Shown here in pieces: positions 1 through 5,028 of a DNA stretch of 5,028 nt. The notes under the pieces are model-generated. The model did no database searches, was not told the origin of the DNA, and saw nothing but the letters and a program-made list of their open reading frames with translations. The position numbers were made by a program, and so were the translations under genes. This stretch comes from an uncultured Lachnospiraceae bacterium (lineage in GTDB: Bacteria > Bacillota > Clostridia > Lachnospirales > Lachnospiraceae): positions 1 through 5,028 of the forward strand of contig CACZNZ010000560.1 in assembly GCA_902782625.1 (NCBI GenBank). Reading direction: 5' to 3'. Each line of letters begins with the position of its first letter. The first letter of the stretch is position 1.

Positions 1-474
1 AGTTCCACCTTCCATAAACTGTCTGTGCTGATCATCGTTCATAAAGCTTGTGAGGATCTGATCCATTCGAAGTGCAGGAGATCGAAGCATCAGCTTATCA
101 AATGCTTCCGGATATCTCAGGTGGTAAAGAACTGCCAGATATCCTCCGAAACTGGTGGCAAAACACCATATCGGCACAGGGTACTTTTCCCTTACATATT
201 CATAGACCGTATGAAGATCATCCAGACAGTTTTCTATCTTCAGATCACGAAACTTTGCTTTACTCTCTCCATGAGCCGGCCAGTCAAAAGTAAATGTTCC
301 GATTCCCTCCGGAACCATCTCTTCATGGAGTCTCTCTATCCTGGGGCTTCTTTTACTGCCCGAAAAACCGTGCAGACAAAGGACCACTGCCTTCTGCCCG
401 GGAATTGTGCCGTCGAGACAGCTGATCTCATATCCATGTTTGCTAAGAAGCTTCATCTCTGCTTTATAAGCCAT
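1..474 (-). CDS. alpha/beta hydrolase, N-terminal part (runs off left edge)
   Basis: The reverse strand reads openly from an ATG at 474 to base 1, giving 158 residues with no stop, so the C-terminal part lies outside the window. The fold is recognisable from HGFSGS (residues 35-40, the strand-3 oxyanion-hole loop), DWPAHGES (64-71, equivalent to the common D-x-x-G-H-G-x-S loop) and the nucleophile elbow A-T-S-F-G-G (106-111, putative nucleophile Ser108). The elbow has Ala where most relatives have Gly. The acid and His of the triad would be off the edge. There is no signal peptide, so it is probably a cytoplasmic esterase, lipase or peptidase-like enzyme of the Hydrolase_4/S33-like group; the substrate cannot be told. 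The start is fixed by a strong AAAGGAGG ribosome binding site eight bases upstream. The gene is divergent from the pseudouridine synthase gene. Confidence 0.9.
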   Translation of the reverse strand, partial: MAYKAEMKLLSKHGYEISCLDGTIPGQKAVVLCLHGFSGSKRSPRIERLHEEMVPEGIGTFTFDWPAHGESKAKFRDLKIENCLDDLHTVYEYVREKYPVPIWCFATSFGGYLAVLYHLRYPEAFDKLMLRSPALRMDQILTSFMNDDQHRQFMEGGT

Positions 475-497
475 CCAACATCCCTCCTTTTTTACAA

Positions 498-526
498 ATA
501 GTATCATCATTTTTATAGCGAAGCAA
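498..526 (-). promoter_or_regulatory. candidate sigma-A promoter for the alpha/beta hydrolase gene
   Basis: On the reverse strand, TTGCTT (521-526) and TACTAT (498-503) are separated by exactly 17 bases, and the extent lies just upstream of the hydrolase ribosome binding site (481-490). Matches to consensus are only partial (3/6 and 4/6), and the implied leader is short, about 17 nt. A TATAAA at 512-517 is an alternative -10 but has only a poor -35 partner. Assigned by eye from position and spacing. Confidence 0.35.
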
Positions 527-533
527 TCCATAC

Positions 534-562
534 TTGCAGTAACCTGACTTTCGATTTATGAT
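534..562 (+). promoter_or_regulatory. candidate sigma-A promoter for the pseudouridine synthase gene
   Basis: TTGCAG (534-539) and TATGAT (557-562) are separated by 17 bases. The -10 matches consensus at 5 of 6 positions and the -35 at 3 of 6. Transcription would start near 569, giving a leader of about 35 nt to the ATG at 604. It would leave only about 11 nt before the ATG at 580, which argues against that upstream start. The -35 lies only 7 bp from the -35 of the opposing candidate promoter. Confidence 0.45.
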
Positions 563-590
563 AGCTGTAGACGATTTCAATGACAAACCA

Positions 591-596
591 GAGGAG
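591..596 (+). promoter_or_regulatory. ribosome binding site that decides the pseudouridine synthase start
   Basis: GAGGAG lies 7 bases before the ATG at 604 and 4 bases before the in-frame ATG at 601. The earlier in-frame ATG at 580 has no purine-rich Shine-Dalgarno sequence in front of it, and GAGGAG would lie inside its coding sequence. This favours 604 as the true start. Confidence 0.6.
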
Positions 597-603
597 CCAG
601 ATG

Positions 604-1500
604 ATGCATTATCTTACCTATATGATTCAGAAAAAAGACCATGGAAAGGAAGTTCTGTCGATTCTCAGACATGAACTACAGTTGTCGACGGCCAAAATCC
701 GCTCTGTCAAATGGGACCCTGCCGGGATTCTTTTAGACGAAAAGCGTGTCACCGTCCGACAAAAGGTAGAGAAAGGACAGTGTCTGAAGGTCCTCCTTCA
801 TGATGCCGAAACGAAAGAAGTCCGTATTCTCCCCTGCTCTATGGACCTGGCTATCCTCTATGAAGATTCCGATCTTCTAATACTGAACAAACCAACCGGC
901 ATTGTATGTCATCCATCCAAAGGCCACCGTCAGGACACCCTTGCAAACGGTGTCTGTGCCTACTTTGAAGCAAAAGGAGAAAGAAGCAGTGTTCATCTTC
1001 TTGGAAGGCTCGACAAAGATACTTCCGGCATCCTTGGTATCGCGAAGCACAGTGTAGCTGCACAGCGTATGACCTCTTCTGTACACAAAGAATATCTGGC
1101 CATCATCGAAGGCCATCCGGCCAGACAATCCGGATGGATCAGTATTCCCATGGAGACTTACCGGGATCCCGTGGATCATTTTCTGAAAATGCGAAAATCA
1201 TCCCATGAAAAAACCGGCCGGGCAAATACTTTCTATGAGGTATTGTACCCGGTCGGTCCTTATTCATTGTGCAGATTAACAATCGAAACAGGAAGAATGC
1301 ATCAGATCCGTTTTCACATGGCCTCCATCGGCCATCCCCTTCTTGGCGATCCGATCTATGGAAACGGCCATACCAACCTGATCAGCAGGACTGCCCTCCA
1401 TGCATTTCAAATGCAGTTTACGCATCCTGTCACAGGGGAAATGATTTCTCTGAAAACAGAACTTCCCTCCGATATGGAAGCCGTGATCAACGGACTTTAA
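604..1500 (+). CDS. RluA-family rRNA/tRNA pseudouridine synthase
   Basis: Encodes 298 residues from the ATG at 604 (306 if the unsupported ATG at 580 were used), near the usual 290-310 for the family. The enzyme isomerises specific uridines to pseudouridine in structured RNA, in the cytoplasm. Numbered from 604, the N-terminal ~65 residues look like a degenerate S4-type RNA-binding region (GKEVLSILRHEL ... VTVRQKVEKGQ). The catalytic domain begins near residue 80 and carries LNKPTGIVCHP (about 94-104), the catalytic motif GRLDKDTSG (134-142, catalytic Asp137), and TGRMHQIRFH (229-238) followed by GHPLLGDPIYG. The family consensus TGRTHQIR has Met in place of the Thr. The overall match is strong, but which RNA site is modified (RluA/RluD/YlyB/YjbO type) cannot be told, so no symbol is given. 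Its 3' end overlaps the convergent surface-protein gene by 14 nt. Confidence 0.93.
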   Translation: MHYLTYMIQKKDHGKEVLSILRHELQLSTAKIRSVKWDPAGILLDEKRVTVRQKVEKGQCLKVLLHDAETKEVRILPCSMDLAILYEDSDLLILNKPTGIVCHPSKGHRQDTLANGVCAYFEAKGERSSVHLLGRLDKDTSGILGIAKHSVAAQRMTSSVHKEYLAIIEGHPARQSGWISIPMETYRDPVDHFLKMRKSSHEKTGRANTFYEVLYPVGPYSLCRLTIETGRMHQIRFHMASIGHPLLGDPIYGNGHTNLISRTALHAFQMQFTHPVTGEMISLKTELPSDMEAVINGL

Positions 1501-4500
1501 TCTTAACGACAACTTTCTTTGTCATAGCCTTATATTTCGCAGTACCAGCTGCTGTGACTCTTACTTTGATCTTAAAGGTTCCTTTTTTCGTTCCTTTTTT
1601 CACGATGATATTGCCAGTCTTTTTATTGACAAGCAGTTTTGAACTTCCGCCCAATTTCTTAAACGTCACTTTACCTTTTGCATTCTTGACGATAATCGCT
1701 TTCTTTACAATCTGTCTCTTCTTCCTCAGCTTGCTGCGTTTCACCTTCTTGATCTTGGCCTTGACCGTCATCTTCTGGTTGATTTTTTCTGCAGTTTCTT
1801 TTTGCGTCGTAGTTGTCTCTGCTGCCTGCTGAGACGGAACAAGGCTTCTGAGCGCCTTCGTCACTGCTGCCTGAGCTGCTTTTACGTCTGCTTCTGTCCA
1901 GGTATCCGTATTATCATCACAAAGTGCATTGGCTGCTGCAATAGCCTGTCGTAGTGCGTCGATAGATTCCTTCGTGTACTTACTCTGATCATTGGCGATA
2001 ATGGCATTAGCATCGATCAGTGCTTTTTCCAGAACACCCTTTGCTTCCTGTCTGGCTTTGTCTTCCTCTGCCGTGATTGCCGGAATTTCAACCTCTTTCA
2101 CCTGTTTCGTGAAATAAGAGCTTTGGAAGGTTGCGGTATAGCGACCGGTTCCGGTTTCTTTGGTTGTCGGCTTTTTGATGATCTCATAAGCGATATCTTT
2201 CGTCGTCTCGGTCTTCGTCTGACTTTGGTCATCGCTGATGATTACGGTTCCTGTGACGCTGCTGTTGTCCTCAGCCCACTCATAGGACGGTTCGTTCATC
2301 TCTTCCGTACCATCGAGTTCCTGGGAAACATCCTGGGTAGGATCCAATAATTCTACTGTAATGACTGTCCGTACTGAATCAGTGGCAGTATTATCTTTGG
2401 TTGCTTTCCCAATATCAAGCACTTTGAATCTGGCATTGGCATTCAGCAAAATCTCTTCTTCTCCGGTGCTGAGATCGAACAGGCTCTCTATGCATACTCC
2501 TCCCAGAGCCTTCATAGCTTTTGCCGGGGCATAGATTTTGTACATGACTTTTGAATAATCAGAAAAGCTCCATGCGGTCTTAAGTCCTGCCGTGGTAGAA
2601 ATGATCGCCTCATCAGGAACGATCCTGCCAATCGAAGCAATCAGCTGGTCATCAGTAACATGTTCTGTCGTTCTGTCCACACCCGCAACATCGGCGACGC
2701 GCTCAGGGGTAATTCCGCTATACAGAATCAGATCTTCCTGGAATGTTCCTCTTTCCAGCTCTGCAAAAAGACCATGATCCATCATCAGATACATTTCCTG
2801 ATATCCTTCTCCCGATAATTTGATAGATTGTGCCGTCTTATAGGCATCATGATTCAGCGCAGATGTCATCTGTCTGTAATGCGATTCGCCCTTATACAAT
2901 ACCGTATAAGGCATCAGTTTTTCACTCATCGGGAAATTATCCCGATTATACTCAATATAGCTTTCCATCCATGCGATAAAATCATCGTGGATCTCTCTGT
3001 ACCCTTTATAATTATCCTCCTGAAAGATACTCTGATCACCTGAGATAGACTCAAAATGATAATGTGGCTCATCCCCCTGGTCACCATTCGTACCATTAGA
3101 GGAACCCTGCACTTCATCATCCAAGATAGCGGAATGTTCGAAGGCCTTCTCCTCAAATATCCCGGCAGTCCCAACAGGATTACCATCCGAGCCAAATACC
3201 TTATCCGCAGAAATTCCACTTTCAGAAAATGCATGATCCCTCACTTTCCGGATGGAATCCGGGAGAAAGACTTTCTTTAAATCACTGCGGAAAAAGGCAT
3301 AAGGTGCAATTTCTTCTACCCCTTCAGGAACATGGAAAATCTCCTGTTCTGCTTCCTCTGTCTTATGGAATTCTTCACTATCATCATCCAGTTCATAAGC
3401 AAAATAGGCAATCAGCTTTTTTTGATCACTACTGTAGACAGACCCGTCCTTGACCACAAATCCCTCATTTGGATTGTCTTCATCATAATTTTTACCTATT
3501 CCTATAAAAGGAGCACCATACAGAGCACCATCCTCAATGACAGCCTCTCTTCCTATGCTTAGTTCCTTATTTCTTTCAAACATAGGATTGATATTATAGT
3601 TTCCCTGGAAAAATGCTGCAAACTTTATCGAAGCAGAACAATCCACTAACGATGGGGTTATATCTTGATTTAATGAAAAAGCATATTCATCGATACATTG
3701 GAGTGAAGACGGAAAGTACACATCTTCAAGAGCACATCCTGCAAAAGCTCTTTTCCCGATCGTCTGCAAATTATCCGGAAGAGGAATGTCTTCTAACATG
3801 CTGCATTCAAAGAATGCTCGTTCCGGAATCACCAAAAGATTATCTCCACGGAAAGTCACCCAACGAAGCATACTGCATTCGGCAAACGAAAACTTCCCGA
3901 TTTTTATGAGGCTTTCCGGCAAATCCACTTTCCCCAGTTCCAGGCAGCACAAAAAAGCTCCATCACCAATCTCTCTCAGTCCTTCATTAAAATCTACCAG
4001 TGTCAACTGGGCGCATCCTGAGAATGAACCATTCCCTACAGAAACCAGAGAATCAGGAAAATATACCTTCTGTAAAGCACTGCAGGCTTCAAATCCATAA
4101 TCATCGATCTTTACAATATCGTCCGGGAAACGTACTGTCTTGATCCATAGATTGCCTCGGAATGCCTCTTCTCCAATCTCAGTAATCTGTTTCCCGTCAA
4201 TCGAATCAGGAACTATAAGCTTTGCGGTTCTTCCGGAATAACCGGTCACTTCCCTGCTTCCGTCCTCGTTATCGGCATAGGTATAGCCATCTACCACTTT
4301 GCCGACCGGAGAAGCTTTCCCATAAATTTCTCTCCCGTCTTCTTCATGCCAGGCTTTTACCGTATAAGAGTAGGATGCTCCCGGTTCAATGCTTTCATCA
4401 ATATATGTCACCGTATCTTTTGCCGCATTGGCTTCCACCGAAGCAATTGCTTTATTATTGCGGAAGACTTTATACCCTTCTGCATCGGTTCTCACCTGAT

Positions 4501-4675
4501 CCCATTTCAGAATCGCTTTCGGATAACTCGTTGTCTTTACAGTAAGTGATGTGACAGCTCCTGTCGTCCCCTGTGCCTGCGCATTGACTGCACCTTCAGG
4601 CAGTACGGATAAGCCGGTCAGAACCATAACCATCGCCATCAGCATTGCCAGGTTCTTTTTGAACAGTCTTTTCAT
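1487..4675 (-). CDS. secreted BspA-type LRR surface protein with ADP-ribosyltransferase-like, Ig-like and FIVAR domains
   Basis: Encodes 1062 residues. Visible parts, in order: signal peptide 1 to ~32 (KR/KK, Met/Leu-rich core, AVNA-type cleavage site); fibronectin-III-like domain ~38-128; eight 22-24-residue BspA-type leucine-rich repeats ~164-338; a further BspA-like stretch ~371-488; a Gly/Asn/Asp-rich linker ~522-536; an ADP-ribosyltransferase-like domain ~551-781; an Ig-like module ~782-869 (YEWAEDNSS ... YTATFQ), resembling Cys-paired repeats of Clostridia surface proteins but without the cysteines; FIVAR ~870-946 (YTKESIDALRQAI); and a Lys-rich basic C-terminal domain ~947-1062. There is no LPXTG motif or C-terminal membrane anchor, so the tail may hold the wall by charge (inference). 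BspA repeats and FIVAR suggest adhesion or ligand binding outside the cell. The start at 4675 is set by GGGAGGAG just upstream and by the signal peptide; the in-frame ATG at 4732 falls inside nfo. It lies 13 nt after nfo. Confidence 0.92.
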   Translation of the reverse strand: MKRLFKKNLAMLMAMVMVLTGLSVLPEGAVNAQAQGTTGAVTSLTVKTTSYPKAILKWDQVRTDAEGYKVFRNNKAIASVEANAAKDTVTYIDESIEPGASYSYTVKAWHEEDGREIYGKASPVGKVVDGYTYADNEDGSREVTGYSGRTAKLIVPDSIDGKQITEIGEEAFRGNLWIKTVRFPDDIVKIDDYGFEACSALQKVYFPDSLVSVGNGSFSGCAQLTLVDFNEGLREIGDGAFLCCLELGKVDLPESLIKIGKFSFAECSMLRWVTFRGDNLLVIPERAFFECSMLEDIPLPDNLQTIGKRAFAGCALEDVYFPSSLQCIDEYAFSLNQDITPSLVDCSASIKFAAFFQGNYNINPMFERNKELSIGREAVIEDGALYGAPFIGIGKNYDEDNPNEGFVVKDGSVYSSDQKKLIAYFAYELDDDSEEFHKTEEAEQEIFHVPEGVEEIAPYAFFRSDLKKVFLPDSIRKVRDHAFSESGISADKVFGSDGNPVGTAGIFEEKAFEHSAILDDEVQGSSNGTNGDQGDEPHYHFESISGDQSIFQEDNYKGYREIHDDFIAWMESYIEYNRDNFPMSEKLMPYTVLYKGESHYRQMTSALNHDAYKTAQSIKLSGEGYQEMYLMMDHGLFAELERGTFQEDLILYSGITPERVADVAGVDRTTEHVTDDQLIASIGRIVPDEAIISTTAGLKTAWSFSDYSKVMYKIYAPAKAMKALGGVCIESLFDLSTGEEEILLNANARFKVLDIGKATKDNTATDSVRTVITVELLDPTQDVSQELDGTEEMNEPSYEWAEDNSSVTGTVIISDDQSQTKTETTKDIAYEIIKKPTTKETGTGRYTATFQSSYFTKQVKEVEIPAITAEEDKARQEAKGVLEKALIDANAIIANDQSKYTKESIDALRQAIAAANALCDDNTDTWTEADVKAAQAAVTKALRSLVPSQQAAETTTTQKETAEKINQKMTVKAKIKKVKRSKLRKKRQIVKKAIIVKNAKGKVTFKKLGGSSKLLVNKKTGNIIVKKGTKKGTFKIKVRVTAAGTAKYKAMTKKVVVKIKVR
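2333..3025 (-). other. ADP-ribosyltransferase-like domain (VIP2/iota/C2 type) within the surface protein
   Basis: Covers about residues 551-781 of the LRR protein. Helical N-terminal half with a PYTVLYKGESHYRQMTSAL stretch, comparable to the Y-T/N-x-x-L region of ADP-ribosylating exotoxins. Then LILYSGI (649-655) at the place of the family's (V/L)YR motif, ISTTAG (692-697) at the STS motif, and GEEEILL (738-744) at the E-x-E motif, with Glu739 and Glu741 as the predicted pair. Spacing and flanking hydrophobic pattern match VIP2, whose corresponding stretches, recalled from memory, are TVYR, MSTS and SEKEILL. The Arg that contacts NAD appears replaced by Ser653 (AGC at 2717-2719). The fold call is fairly firm; activity is doubtful. 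Confidence 0.75.
3662..4186 (-). repeat. array of eight BspA-type (TpLRR) leucine-rich repeats
   Basis: Tandem units with the pattern (I/L)xxIGxxAFxxCxxLxxVxLPxS, for example LREIGDGAFLCCLELGKVDL and LQTIGKRAFAGCALEDVYFP. Five units are exactly 23 residues (69 bp); one is 24, one is 22, and the eighth decays after IDEYAFSLN. Units are well diverged at nucleotide level, so recent tandem duplication or slippage is not evident. A second, shorter block of the same type (VPEGVEEIAPYAFFRSDLKK ...) follows at about residues 449-488, preceded by the usual VKDGSVYSSDQKKLIAYF insert. Confidence 0.88.
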
Positions 4676-4680
4676 TTTCT

Positions 4681-4688
4681 CTCCTCCC
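4681..4688 (-). promoter_or_regulatory. ribosome binding site of the surface-protein gene, abutting the nfo stop codon
   Basis: Reverse-strand GGGAGGAG begins directly after the nfo TAA (4689-4691) and sits five bases (AGAAA runs between) before the ATG at 4675. It settles the start of the surface protein at 4675 and suggests translational coupling with nfo. Confidence 0.8.
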
Positions 4689-5028
4689 TTATACTGATTG
4701 TCCAATCCAGTTTTGCACAGTTCGTATCTCATCTATATATCCATCCGCATCATTTGGGGTCTCCAAAATAAACGGAAGCCCGAAAAACACCGGATGTAAA
4801 GCAATACGTTTCATGGCATCCATGCCAAGAAAACCTTTGCCAAGTTTTTCATGTCTGTCTTTATGAGAACCCCTCTCATTTTTACTGTCGTTAAAATGGA
4901 CTGCCTTTAACCGTGACAGGCCGATCACATCGTCAAAATGCTGCAGGACACCATCGATGTCGTCTTTTATATCATATCCTGCATCCCATGTGTGGCACGT
5001 GTCAAAACAAACGCCAATCCTATCCTGG
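4689..5028 (-). CDS. nfo: endonuclease IV (deoxyribonuclease IV), C-terminal part (runs off right edge)
   Basis: The reverse-strand frame is open from 5027 to a TAA at 4689-4691, giving the last 112 residues of a protein normally about 280 long; the start lies outside the window. Endonuclease IV cuts the phosphodiester bond 5' of abasic sites in DNA base-excision repair, using a three-zinc centre in a TIM barrel. In the visible fragment, the metal ligands expected from E. coli Nfo (D179, H182, H216, D229, H231, E261) are all present: [15 protein letters not shown] (D9, H12), [11 protein letters not shown] (H44), [11 protein letters not shown] (D57, H59) and FILETPND (E89). The preserved motifs and normal C-terminus indicate an intact active enzyme. 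It is the upstream neighbour of the LRR surface-protein gene, 13 nt away on the same strand. Confidence 0.95.
   Translation of the reverse strand, partial: QDRIGVCFDTCHTWDAGYDIKDDIDGVLQHFDDVIGLSRLKAVHFNDSKNERGSHKDRHEKLGKGFLGMDAMKRIALHPVFFGLPFILETPNDADGYIDEIRTVQNWIGQSV

Noticed and set aside
25..501. Plus-strand open frame of 158 codons at the left edge
   Set aside because: It is antisense to the hydrolase reading frame, whose motifs are clear; the translated product shows no recognisable domain.
502..563. Inverted repeat TATCAT ... ATGATA in the divergent intergenic region as an operator
   Set aside because: The arms are 6 bp, about 50 bp apart, and A/T-rich; this is readily expected by chance.
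580..603. ATG at 580 as start of the pseudouridine synthase
   Set aside because: No Shine-Dalgarno precedes it, the candidate promoter would leave about 11 nt of leader, and GAGGAG at 591-596 is well placed for 604. The eight extra residues do not look like family sequence.
1508..1523. GACAA/TTGTC hairpin after the pseudouridine synthase stop
   Set aside because: The stem is only 5 bp and mostly A/T with no following T-run, and it lies inside the coding sequence of the surface protein. It is too weak to call a terminator.
1269..1832. Plus-strand open frame encoding a Phe/Leu-rich, membrane-like 187-residue protein
   Set aside because: It is antisense to the Lys-rich tail of the surface protein: AAG/AAA codons read in reverse give CTT/TTT, i.e. 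Leu and Phe. It also overlaps the pseudouridine synthase and has no ribosome binding site.
2333..3025. Toxin-immunity pair centred on the ART-like domain
   Set aside because: The domain is mid-protein, its Arg is apparently missing, and the adjacent genes (nfo, pseudouridine synthase) are recognisable enzymes unrelated to immunity.
4676..4732. Upstream in-frame ATG at 4732 as start of the surface protein (1081 residues)
   Set aside because: It lies within the nfo coding sequence, has no ribosome binding site, and would put 19 polar residues before a clear signal peptide. The ATG at 4675 has a strong GGGAGGAG.

Overview
The window looks like chromosomal DNA from a Gram-positive anaerobe of the Clostridia, most likely a gut Lachnospiraceae. 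The basis is moderate G+C, strong AGGAGG-type ribosome binding sites, and a secreted BspA-type leucine-rich-repeat protein with a FIVAR domain and a Lys-rich C-terminal domain, an architecture typical of that group. This assignment is inference; no 16S rRNA or other marker gene is present.

Layout: (1) 1-474, minus: N-terminal 158 residues of an alpha/beta hydrolase that runs off the left edge. (2) 475-603: a short divergent intergenic region with two back-to-back candidate sigma-A promoters and the ribosome binding sites of both flanking genes. (3) 604-1500, plus: a complete RluA-family pseudouridine synthase. (4) 1487-4675, minus: one large gene for a secreted 1062-residue multidomain surface protein. 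Its order is signal peptide, fibronectin-III-like domain, BspA-type LRRs, an ADP-ribosyltransferase-like domain, an Ig-like module, FIVAR and a basic tail. (5) 4689-5027, minus: the C-terminal 112 residues of endonuclease IV (Nfo), running off the right edge.

The nfo fragment and the surface-protein gene are on the same strand, 13 nt apart, and are probably co-transcribed. The RluA gene and the surface-protein gene converge and overlap by 14 nt at their 3' ends, with no recognisable terminator between them. The hydrolase, pseudouridine synthase and endonuclease IV are ordinary housekeeping or accessory enzymes with no evident shared pathway.

The most interesting item is the ADP-ribosyltransferase-like domain buried in the surface protein. 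It keeps the STS-like motif and the E-x-E motif of VIP2/iota-type toxins, but at the position of the conserved NAD-binding arginine it appears to carry serine. It also sits mid-chain, and no immunity gene is visible beside it. No RNA genes, CRISPR arrays, insertion sequences or attachment sites were seen.
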